Shown here in pieces: positions 12,114-21,445 of a stretch of DNA of 64,000 nucleotides. Position 1 is the stretch's first letter. Each line of letters begins with the position of its first letter. The notes below the pieces were generated by a model that made no database searches, was not told where the DNA came from, and saw only the letters and a list, made by a program, of their open reading frames with translations. The stretch lies in contig CM030359.1 in NCBI GenBank assembly GCA_017893485.1, positions 32,182,430-32,246,429 on the forward strand, written 5' to 3'. This DNA comes from Hemerocallis citrina (Eukaryota > Streptophyta > Magnoliopsida > Asparagales > Asphodelaceae). A program made the position numbers and the translations under genes.

Positions 12114-15100
12114 CACACCCACCCACCCACACACAAGAAAAGAACAAACAAACAAAAGCTTCAAAAGTTTAGAACCTCACAAGTATGAACCCACATTTAT
12201 TTAGTCTTGGATTTACAATGCATTGTTTTATATATTTCTCTTAAGCAAGAAGATTAAAAAAAAAGAAAAAAAGAGGAAGAAAGAAGAAAAAGAGCAGAAC
12301 AGATATGACTGTTAGCAATAATGGAAGCGTGTAGTAACTTAAAGAAAGTTACGGCACTCTTCTTATCAAGTTCCGCGATCTTCGTACTCAAGAGGCAAAG
12401 TAACTCTGAAGAGAAGAGGTAAATAAGCCAAAGAAAAGGTGAGATCCAGTGGAAGCAAAATAAAAAAAGAGTAATGTGAGCATTTTCGATAGTTTCTTGT
12501 AGTCATTCCTGATAATAGATTTGAAGAAATTAATACTTCCTACTAAAGAGTATAATTTGCAAGTACAGGTATGAATATCAGAAGGTGAAATCCAGTTTGT
12601 TACAATCACCCAGATAATAGCTTAGAAGATACTAATTAATTCCTATAAAGAGTATATTTGGCAAAGAAGGGTGTGAATATCCAAATTTGTCAGTCACCTG
12701 ATAATAGCTTAGAAGAAACTAATTAATTCTTACTAAAGAGTATATTTAGCTATGAAGGGGGTGTGAAGCGATTTTGGGTGATTCATTTAATTCCAGAAAT
12801 TATGATTTTACGCCTCGCGCCTAGCAAAATTTTTAGTGTAAAATAGATGGTTTGTTTATAAATCATGAAGTGTTCATCCAATTTCCAGAGAATAATTTGA
12901 ATTTGCATGAGTTCCATTCCTTGGTTCTAGGACAAAACCTAATAGCATAGCTGATCTCATGTTTATCTTTTTGGATCTTCATATCCCATCTTTTTGTCAT
13001 ATTTAGTTATTTTGAACTTAAGCTCCTGTTGCATTGTCGTTGATGAATCATCCTTGTTGACCGCTGTTAGCGTGGTTTCTTGCTGTTATCTTGGATTGTG
13101 ACCCTTCCATTATAGGGTTCCCTTTACTTCTCTCTCTCTTTCTCTATCGTCTCCCTTTACTGACTTCCAGTTCAGATTTATGGCTTGTTTGTTTGACATG
13201 AAGTAACACTGGAGAGGTATGGGTACCGTTATTTCAATCCTGGATTCCTAGGTGGATCCTGAGTGGCACCTCTTCTTTCAAATTTTTACTTTTAGGTGTT
13301 GTTTGGTTATGGTATTAGGAGAGTATTTGTAATAAAGTGTACTTTTATGTCAGAATTTCTCCTTTTGCTTTGATTCTTTTGTTAGTTTTGTTTTAACACA
13401 CTCTTAAATTCAAGTGTGGGGCCCATTGTCCCCGTCAGTTTTTTGGTAAAACACAATTCCGAACTCAATGGGCTGAATTGGGTGGGAATAAGGTTAATTA
13501 AAATTATTTTAATAGAAAGCTGGGCCCCCTTTCTCCTCCCCCTACCTTTCCCCCAACACTCTCTCCTCCAACTTACCACTTCTACTGCTGCTGCTTTTGT
13601 TATAAACCCAACAATCGAAGGAAAAAATCGAATTTAAAAATATATATACATATATGGGCTTTGCTTCTTGGTTGCAAATCATTTTTTACGTCTATTTTTT
13701 CTGGTATCTCTTTGTTTTGGTGTGATAAATCCATTGATTTTCTTGAGAATTTCGTTTGTGTAGGGAGATTTCTTTTATTGTGATTTCGAGCAATATTTGA
13801 AATGTTATTGGAGGAGCAATTGTAGAGAAATAACAAGTAAAATTAACAACCATTGCTTGGTTTCAATTCCTTGCAAACAACAAGAGAAATTTGATTACCA
13901 TCTCTCTCTTTACTGCTAACCTAACACGAGAACACTTCTCTATGAATTTGGCTTTAGATTACTTACAAACATTAGATTTGCATCTTTAGGTAATAAAGAA
14001 AATGGGATTCCTGAATACAATTTTTTGTTACAAGCAACCTCTGAAGCACTGATACTTCACAGAGGGTGCTGTCCCCGTATCCTGTACGTATCCGATACTC
14101 GTGTCCCCGTATCTTGTACATCCCCGTATCCTGTATTTTTTTTAATCCAACTATTTGATACGACTAAAAGTTGTCCTACTATTTGATTTATCTGTTTATG
14201 TTATATTGCTTATAAACTTGCCTTTTGTTTACTTATGGTATTGCTTATGCTTATGAACAATTATTGTAGCCTTTATGGATTATCTTATTTATGTTTAATA
14301 AAAGATATTTACCATTCCTTATTAACAAGAGAGATTAATTAGTTATGTGTAACTATTCATATTCTCTAATATATATATAAGCCGTATCCCCGCTGTATCC
14401 CGTATCCTACTTTTTTGAAAATTGCCGTATCCCCCGTACCCATGTACCCGTACGCGTATCGCCGTACCCGTATCGGTGCTTCATAGCAAGCAAATGAGCC
14501 CTTGACCTTCCTAAAAAATTGAGGAAGTTTCTATTGGATTCCTCATTAATGCATCCAGAAAGTATAAAACAATTACTTTCAAGTGTTATTTCTCGCAAAA
14601 CAAACACAAAATGATGAAGTTAGCGTTGGTTATATTTATTTAATCTTTTATTTATTTATCACTCCTTCGGTCTTACTTCCAAAGATTAGGAAACTATTAG
14701 GAGTACTCACGCAAATTACTTCCACATATGTTTGCTTAAAACAGCTAGCACTGGGTGTGTTTGGTTGGATGCAAGTGCAAATTGAAGTTGCAAATGCAAG
14801 TAGAAATTTAAATTTCCTTCAGTTGTTGTTAAGTCAATTACCACAATAGCCGCTATCTTTTCGAGGGATAATGATGATTGTAGTATGTGTAATGTGAAAA
14901 GGAAGGGAACTAGAGGTTGTTTCGGTAATTGTGTTAAAAAGTTTGGAGGCAATTTCAAAATTTCTAGTTTCACACTCTCATCCAACCAAATACGCAGTCT
15001 CAGTACTTTTGATACTATGGGTGAACTATGGCCTTTATGTAGTCTGCTAGTCTCACATGCCTCCTACCTGTTGAATTTTCATGTGATTGTTTCATTGAAA

Positions 15101-17007
15101 GGGATAACAAAGAAGATCAATTATTGTATCATTCAGTTCACTTTCTTTACTAAAGTGCAATCTGAAAAATTCAGTTCTCCTTGCATGTAAGTTGTTTTCT
15201 CCTCTTGTTTTATATCAGGGAAGAAGCCAAAGAGAGACAGTCAAGGTTGCTCCAGAGTGATAATTCACCTGCTTTTGAGAATGTGCCAAAGAAATTATTA
15301 AAGTGGGTTCTTTTACAATTGGTAGAAAAAGAATTTATGTTCTCTTTCTTTTTATAAACTTATTTTTGATATAATTTTTCCTGCTAAAAGTATATGTTTT
15401 TTTACAGTATGGACTTGATAAATTGTGTGAATACTGCTTTTATTTATTTAACCTTTTTTCCTTGCACTTCTTTCTCAGGAAAACTGCTGCTTCATACAGG
15501 GAGGTTGAATCAAGAAAGCGAAGGCTTGAACGGTTGGAAAAACTGTACTCAGACATGGCCTTGCAAAAGGAACTACAGGTTCAGTAACTCTTTTTTAGTC
15601 ATTTATCGAAAATCGAATTCCTATTTTCTCTTCATCTTGTTCCTTTCGTTAAGTAAAGTTCACAACTAATATTAGATTGACAATCATCTAGAGCTACTAC
15701 ATGACTGGTTTAGATTTGACCAGTAACCACTTGAAACTGACCTGAAGTTTGCAATTTTCAATTTACTTGTGCTTGAAAAATTTTCCAGGCTCACCTTCTA
15801 CACATGCCGAACCCGGCGGATCTTTTATACATACACACATATTGCATTGAGTGTATTATTAAATTTTTTGTACTCCATGAGATGAGTTGATCCTCTTCTT
15901 TTATACTACAATTGAGTATTAGTTCTCTTATCTGGTTAATGCATATTTTGGTGCCCATTTTTAAAGTTAAACCTGTTCAAATATGCCTACCCAAATAGAA
16001 TCCAAACCTTCAACCCACCTAACATTATCGGGTCGGTTATGATTAGCAAGGTTTTAAATGTTGGATATCGGTGTTGTGTCGGCCTAGGATTTTTTTTTGT
16101 ATATCGGGATATATCGGGGGATATATCGGGATATCTAAATAGGTTGGGTTGTTATGTAGAATAGATAAAAATATCCTAGATAATCTCTATGACATGTACA
16201 TACATTGCATTCTAACATTTATCACATAAATAACATAAAAAATACGAAACTAAACGAATTAATGTGCACACATGCATAATGCACACATTGCACATTAATT
16301 ATATACAATGAATCATATGATGCCAAACACATACATGCATGAAGTAAAATATAGCATAATGTAATTAAAAAATCAACTAAAATAAATGAAATATGTAGAT
16401 TTTAGAAATAGAAACCATCACAAAGCTTGACATATCTAATTTGAAGCAAAAGACAAGAACAACAATTTATAGAAATCCAAGCAAAATGCTAAAGTTTTGA
16501 AATGTCAATCATTTCAAACATAACCAAAAGTTGTTGGGCTCAATTGGGTTGATATGGATAATGGTTTCGGGTTTGATTTGATTCAAATCCGTGAAGCCAA
16601 AAACCTTTTTGAACAGATATCACCGACACATTTTGGGAAAATATCAGGTGATTTATCGGCCATATCGGCTGATATCGGATATATCGCGGAGATGTAATTC
16701 CCAAAAGACATACTAGGTATTAAGTATATCGTGTTGGTTTACTCTCCAACCGGATATATCGGATATATCGAGGATATTTAAAACATTGATGATTAGTCAT
16801 AGAAATCTTCTGCACCCAACCATGAACCCCATATTGATACACTTGATGGCTACTAATTCTAGATATTTTCTTGTCACAAGAATTTAATTTATTATGTTTT
16901 TATTTCTGAAGCAGAAACCTGGGCGGAAACGCAAACTCCGTGAGGAAGAGATGGTCTGCCCAACAACAAGGCCAGTATATAAATGGCGTGCAGAGCGTAA
17001 AAGATGA
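5342..17007 (+). CDS. UTP11: UTP11-like U3 small nucleolar RNA-associated protein (8 coding exons)
   Basis: Coding exons are 5342-5397, 5586-5676, 9249-9340, 9426-9519, 9615-9694, 15219-15302, 15479-15578 and 16915-17007 (the last could start at 16912, adding one Gln). All have GT-AG borders and phases agree, giving 229 residues, the usual length for plant UTP11. The start MSSLRKALPRRAHKERSQP is typical. Other signature stretches are KKFGFMEHKKDY, MKTQDMGYLLQK (94-105), ANKHVYYAED (128-137), and the basic C-terminus GRKRKLREEE...YKWRAERKR. UTP11 is part of the nucleolar SSU processome and acts in 18S rRNA maturation. No stops or frameshifts are seen, so the gene is probably functional. Introns 2 (3.6 kb) and 5 (5.5 kb) are swollen by MITEs and Helitron pieces. 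Confidence 0.93.
5677..7520 (+). other. UTP11 intron 2, first half
   Basis: No gene is visible. The strand is T-rich, as plant introns often are. A short GA-rich tract at 7534-7560 leads into the foldback MITE. Nothing else stands out. Confidence 0.6.
7521..8000. mobile_element. Foldback MITE with TA/GA-type ends
   Basis: The left arm starts TATATA...GAGAGAG then TGTTCCGTTGTGCAC. The right arm ends GTGCACAACGAAACA then TCTCTC...TATATA. The arms (about 7561-7740 and 7800-7944) pair over most of their length, including GTGCACTCGGCC/GGCCGAGTGCACAC and CCGTTCACATTGATCTA/TAGATCAATGTGAACGG. There is no coding capacity. Both tips run into TA microsatellite, so the target duplication cannot be read. 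Confidence 0.75.
8005..8513 (-). mobile_element. Non-autonomous Helitron, 5' end overrun by (TA)n
   Basis: The minus strand ends in CTAG at 8005-8008, preceded by a hairpin (ACGTGCC/TAC/GGCATGT, one G-T pair) as in Helitrons. The body matches the intact copy at 61542-61958, including the stretches TTTGATCATATAAAATAG and TTGATAGCTTTCTTTGTG. The expected 5' TC end is lost in a (TA)n tract at 8467-8513. Confidence 0.7.
8525..8700 (+). mobile_element. Single-arm copy of the foldback MITE
   Basis: CCGTTGTGCACTAGCCTC, CACTCGGCCTTCGG and CCATTCACATTGATCTACA match the left arm of the 7521-8000 MITE. The second arm is missing. It sits between two Helitron pieces, so this intron has been hit repeatedly by the same families. 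Confidence 0.65.
8701..8866 (-). mobile_element. Helitron 5'-end fragment with (TA)n
   Basis: The piece repeats the TTTTGTGAGGTTGGAT...GAGCCACTTGATA segment of the Helitron 5' part, then runs into a (TA)n tract at 8824-8866. A run of about 11 G at 8748-8759 is present. From here to exon 3 (9249) I see only intron. Confidence 0.55.
10084..11275 (+). repeat. Diverged tandem duplication (~690 bp period) in intron 5
   Basis: The unit starting about 10084 (GGTTGTTAAATAGTAGTTAA) is repeated from about 10772 (GGCTGTTAAATAGTACTTAA) and stays alignable to about 11275, with several percent divergence and small indels. The first unit also has an internal duplication of about 95 bases (10372-10465 against 10472-10560). 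No coding content is recognised. Confidence 0.75.
11285..11711. mobile_element. MITE with 11-bp terminal inverted repeats
   Basis: The ends TAGTCGAAGGC and GCCTTCGACTA are perfect inverted repeats. GCGCC-rich subterminal repeats lie at both ends. The flanks TGAACCAAG and GGAACCAAG resemble a 9-bp target duplication with one mismatch, though they are a few bases away from the repeats. It splits the end of the second tandem unit: AATTTAAGAGATCATTGTC resumes after it. Confidence 0.6.
11712..14042 (+). other. UTP11 intron 5, middle part, no gene seen
   Basis: This part contains a poly-C run of about 40 bases near 12076-12110 followed by CA/CCCA repeats. Two short diverged repeats of a TACTAAAGAGTATA segment lie at about 12540, 12645 and 12730. 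I see no protein-coding potential and no RNA gene. Confidence 0.5.
14043..14482. mobile_element. MITE with GAAGCAC termini and CGTATCC subterminal repeats
   Basis: The left end GAAGCACTGATAC and right end GTATCGGTGCTTC are inverted. Many CCGTATCC and CGTACCC repeats lie near each end, and the centre is AT-rich. No clear target duplication could be read. It lies in UTP11 intron 5 upstream of exon 6. Confidence 0.65.
16047..16788. mobile_element. hAT-like MITE with perfect 8-bp target duplication
   Basis: ATGATTAG occurs at 16039-16046 and 16789-16796, directly outside the ends CAAGGTTTTAAATG and ATTTAAAACATTG, which are inverted. The 8-bp duplication and the CAA-type ends fit a hAT element. 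The inside is full of GATATATCGG-type repeats near both ends. It lies in UTP11 intron 7, 126 bases before the last coding exon. Confidence 0.8.
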
Positions 17008-18384
17008 TGAAGTATGCAATCATACCCTTTGTTGTTAAATGTGGTCATTGTGATGGCATTTTAGTTACCATAACTATATAAATAAGCACTTGGAATGCAT
17101 TTGCACAAGAAAATCACACGTGATTAGATTTACAAAGGGAATCTCATACTTATACAGGATGATTTCCTCATGTATAGTTATTATAGTCACTAAGTGGGAA
17201 CCCATTATGGAAGATCTGCACAATTTATATCAACTTACATGTCATAAAATCTGTGATAAAAATCAAGTTGTATGGATGCTTCTTGACCATGGTTTCAAGT
17301 AGTTGCAAAATGAACTGTTTTTCAAGAATATAACAAATTGACACAATATGATGCATGGCTAAGAAGCCTCCAAGCGAATTAATTTTGTCACATGCGTGTT
17401 ATAACATAAAAACGTTGATGAACAGTGTGGATTGTCTGTAGAGTCCCACCGTGTGTAGCTACTCTATATGAGGAAACTTTCCTCCTATAAGTATGGGCTC
17501 CCTTTCCTCTTTACAAAAAATGTTTTGGAGTTTTAATAGTATTGGAATTACAAAAATATGCAACACACAAGCCCAATAAATGCAAGGCCAGAACCAGATG
17601 AGCTCACACGGACACACAGATAAGAAACTCCTGTGTTGTATAATAGAGAGATTTATATATGAGCTGGTGCGATAAATGTGCAGAAAAAGACCAGATAGCT
17701 GCATCATATGAATACCACGCAAACACCATTAGAATTATCATAGAATGATATCTTCAATACAAGAAACATTTACGACTTTTCTGATTTCAGGATTTCACCA
17801 AAGGAAACACATCAGAATTAAGACAAGAAACAGAATGACATTGGAATTTTGAAGTATGCATGACTGTCATTGGAGATGTCCCCTCCTATCCGTTGTTCCA
17901 GAGTTAAAATTTTTGTATAACTGTATTCAGGTGTCAAATTTCTTTAATTCTGATCTTTATCTTGTTCTCTCTGTTATCCTATGTGGAAGTTTTGAAGATA
18001 CTTCGGAAAACAAAATGATTATAATGTGGCAATGGCATCTGTTTATCGTTTACTTTTCTGTATGATACAATGTTTACCTTTTCCGTATGATACAATATAT
18101 CATAACTGCTATGATATAAAAATTGAAAAATGAGGTAGACAATGTTAGCATGTATACTATGTGCCTTTTGTTTGTGTTGATGAACAATGGAAGCAACCAT
18201 CTGGAATATATCTATTTGTGGTCATGATAAAGGTTCTTATTCAGCAAGAGCTTGATATAAAATGCTGCCCACAGCTAATAGCGGAAGTGCAGTTTACCTT
18301 TTTATTGAAACCCAGTTTATTTCTAGATTCTGCAAAATGAAAAAAAAATGTCGATCTGGAAATGTTGTAGGCACTGAATTCTGA
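17008..18384 (+). other. UTP11 downstream region / possible 3' UTR
   Basis: No coding region is supported. Part of this must hold the UTP11 3' UTR and poly(A) site, but I could not place them. T-rich stretches at 17.9-18.1 kb are compatible with an untranslated exon. Confidence 0.35.
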
Positions 18385-19203
18385 GAATTTTTTACCAGAC
18401 TATCCCAGTATGTGAAACTATCCCTGTTTGAAAATTTAATACCAAAACATTCCTGTCGCTAACTGAGTTGGCGTGCCTTGTAATTTTTTTCGCGCTAACT
18501 CAGTTAGTGTGCCTTAGGGGATACAACATTAGTCCTCTTGTTTGGGTGTGGCAAAAAATTCATCCAATATAGACATGCTAACTCCGCTAGCGTGCATGTT
18601 CAAACCACTCGTGCTAACGGGGTTAGCGTTCGTAGATGGGACAATATTGGGCACTACCTTAAAGTGGGTTGTGGGTAAAAAATCACTAAGTATAGACATG
18701 TTAATTCAGTTAACGTGTCTATTATTACCAAGACCGTTAACTGAGTTAACGACTGTGAAGATTTCACAGTCGTTACAAAGTTTCCAGAAAGTTGAAACTT
18801 TCTGTAAATTGGAGATATTCACACACATAAACTCAGTTAACGTGCCTATTCTTACCAAGGCTGTTAGCTGAGTTAACGAGTGTGAAGATTTTAAGTTTTC
18901 AGAAAGTTGAAACTTTCTAGAAATTGGAGATACTTACACACGCTAACTCAGTTAACGTGCCTTGTTTTACCAAGGCCGTTAACTGAGTTAACGTGTATGC
19001 TTATCTCCACAAACAAACAGACATGGATGTTTTGTACATAAAAAATCACTAAGTATAGACACGTTAACTTAACTTAGTTAACGTGCCTATTATTATCAAG
19101 GTTGTTAACTCAGTTAGCGACAAGAATATTTTGGTATTAAATTTTCAAACAGGAATAGTTTCGTACATACTTACAAAAAGTGGTATAGTTTGGTAAAAAA
19201 TTC
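18385..19203. mobile_element. MULE-type foldback element carrying TTAACTGAGTTAA palindromes
   Basis: Terminal inverted repeats of about 85 bases begin GAATTTTTTACCAGACTAT on the left and end with ATAGTTTGGTAAAAAATTC on the right. Flanking 9-mers are GAATTCTGA (18376-18384) and GGATTCTGA (19204-19212), eight of nine identical, the Mutator duplication length. Inside are about ten near-palindromes of the type GTTAACTGAGTTAACG, with repeated AGAAAGTTGAAACTTTCT. There is no coding capacity. Confidence 0.85.
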
Positions 19204-19212
19204 GGATTCTGA

Positions 19213-19451
19213 GCCATTAGCAAAATTTCGACACTTTTTTGAAGCTATTTACAACAATAGGACATTTCCCAACTATTTGCACCAGAGCATTCACAATGGT
19301 TTCACAGATTGTCATTTTTGCCATATTTGGCAAAAGCACAGTTGCATCGGTTTCTCAGATTGCCATTTTTGGAGAAAATAGGAACAGTAACTTCTCAAAT
19401 TTGATTTGAGAAATAATTTGGCGATTTTCAAAATATAGGGGGAAAATATGT

Positions 19452-19490
<39 letters not shown>

Positions 19491-19541
19491 ACATAACTAT
19501 ATATATATATATATATATATATAACACACACACACACACAT
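19213..19541. repeat. AT-rich DNA, long poly-C run and (TA)n(CA)n microsatellite
   Basis: The first part (to about 19440) resembles a degenerate MITE also seen at 41.6 and 43.1 kb (CTCAAATTGTCATTTTT type). Then come a run of over 30 C (about 19455-19490), (TA)n and (CA)n, ending at the tip of the composite MULE. Confidence 0.6.
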
Positions 19542-19910
19542 GGGTTTTGCTCAGTTGAAAACAGGTTCGTTTTCAACGGGTTGGAAAACACCCATATAGG
19601 CCGTCGATCTGATCTTGATCTTGATCAGCGGATCAGATCGAGATCCGCTAAGTCTCCCACTAACGTTCCCAAAAGCAGAGGGGCATTTTCGTCACTTCAC
19701 GCCAAAAAACGTTTGGGACTTAGTGTTTTTTTGGCGTGGAGTTTTTTTTGTCGAAAAATTAACGTAGGCCGTTGTTGGAAACAATGACCTAGATTTTTTT
19801 TTTAATAAAAAAAAACATAACTTGGCCATTGTTTCCAACAACGGCCTAGGTATGTACAAGTGTTTTTCCAAACACTTGTACATACTCAGATCTTCATCTC
19901 TCTGTCTTCG
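19542..19910 (+). repeat. Left terminal inverted repeat of the composite MULE
   Basis: It contains GATCTTGATCTTGATCAG-type repeats, two family-A palindromes (about 19765-19795 and 19823-19850) and a 16-bp-stem hairpin at 19850-19885. It pairs with 34510-34921. The right copy has one more family-A palindrome, so palindromes appear to be gained or lost within the repeat. Confidence 0.85.
19850..19885 (+). promoter_or_regulatory. 16-bp-stem hairpin GTATGTACAAGTGTTT / AAACACTTGTACATAC
   Basis: This is a perfect inverted repeat with a four-base loop (TTCC). A nearly identical copy lies at 34516-34551 in the other terminal repeat. In each case it lies just upstream of the likely 5' leader of the gene reading inward: CT-rich leader on the left, GA-rich on the right as seen on the + strand. 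A protein-binding or RNA structural role is inference. Confidence 0.6.
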
Positions 19911-20419
19911 TCACAAACACTATCTCTCTTTCTCTCGAGGTCCCGAAACCCATCCCCAAACCCTAGTTCACTCTCCCAACCCCTTTGGCATCGATTTCTT
20001 TGCCTTCTCGATCTCCGCCCCTTGTGGAAAGCTCCTTATCTCTCTCTTCCTTTCCCCAATACAGCAAACCCTAACTTCACATCCAAATTTCCAAATCATC
20101 TAAACACTAGCACAAATTGTCTTCCTTTGTCTACAACAGCGTGCAGCGGCTTCTCACATCTTCGCCAACTCTCTATCTCTCTCTTTGGACCAGGTATTTT
20201 CTTAATCCCAATTTACTATAATAAACTCTTTGAATTTATTGATTTTTTTTCCAATTTTGGAGTTGGTTTTTTTTGTATTATGCGTAGTAGTCTAGTCTAT
20301 AATTTAGAGAGTATATAATTAGCTCTGATCATATATGTTGTATACATTTTATTGACATTTTCGTAGATGTAGTGCTAGTTGTAGTGGTGGAATATAGGAG
20401 AAGAAAAAAAATGAGATGA

Positions 20420-21310
20420 AAAAATTCAATTTGTACGAGTAGGTCGGACTCGCCGCGTAGAAGGCAACGGAACTTGTAGAGGCGATTTTCGTCTCACGAT
20501 TTGTGAGATACGTCCATTTATTATTTTAATTCAATACAACAGATATAAAGTGATACACGGCCGTATCTTTCAAACCGAGAGTCAGAACTCACCTATGCAA
20601 GTTCTGCTGGCTCGTGTTTGGTGTGCCAGAGTTGACGCCCAAATTTAGGAAATTTTCCTTCCCATTTTTGTTGTTTTGACGTGTATATAAAAAACCTTTA
20701 ATCCACCTCAGAATTTGTGGAATACGTTATGAGGTGAAAATTGCTTAAACGAAGTCCAAATAAAATGAAACTTTGCGAGTAGGTTGGTCTCGCCATACAC
20801 AAGTCATACCAACCTGTACATGCGAGTTCCGACCCGCGGTTTGCGAGATAAGTCAATGTATTGCTTTCCGCTCAGTTTTCAATAGTGAAAACGATACACG
20901 ACCGTATCTTTCAAACCGTGGGTCGGAACTCCCATGTACAAGTTGCGTTGGCTTGTGTGCGGGGAGTCCGATCCAAAGTCCAATTTTTGAATTTTTTGCA
21001 TCTCGTTTATGTTGTTTTTACGCGTATATGAAAAAACTTCAATATACCTCGATTTTTTTTAGTACTGTTGCATTACAAAAATGCTTAAACGAAGTCCAAA
21101 AAATTTGAAACGGTGCACGTAGGTTCGGCTAACCATTTACAATGCAATGGAACTTGTATTTGCGAGTTCCGACCCACGGGTTGCATTTACCTCGATTTTT
21201 TTAAAGAGTGAAAGTGATACACGGGCGTATATTTCAAACCGTGGGTCGAAACTCACTTCTACAAGTTGCGTTGGCTTGTGTTTGCTGTGCCCTAGTTGAT
21301 GATGAAATTT
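20420..21310 (+). repeat. Three foldback tandem units (~290 bp) in the PMD leader intron
   Basis: Units begin near 20420, 20765 and 21105. Each reads GAGTAGG(T/C)..., then GCGAGTTCCGACCCACGGTT, a centre with AAAGTGATACACGG, then the inverse TCAAACCGTGGGTCGGAACT and CAAGTTGCGTTGGCTTGTGT. Each unit therefore folds on itself. Two equivalent units occur at 33.57-34.0 kb upstream of the transposase. The intron ends at TTTGTTACAG just before the PMD start codon. Confidence 0.75.
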
Positions 21311-21445
21311 AGAAATTTTTGCATCCCGTTTGTGTTGTTTTGACGCGTATAAGCGAACTTTTGAAATTTTTTCATCTCGTTGGTTTGTGTTTGCTAATTT
21401 TCGGCGAGTAATTAGTTTCATATATGCGAACTTTGTTACAGAGAA

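Noticed and set aside
19860..20318. A + frame of about 150 codons after the left terminal repeat
   Set aside because: It is CT-rich leader sequence with Ser/Leu-rich translation; the PMD start is better placed at 21446 after an intron.
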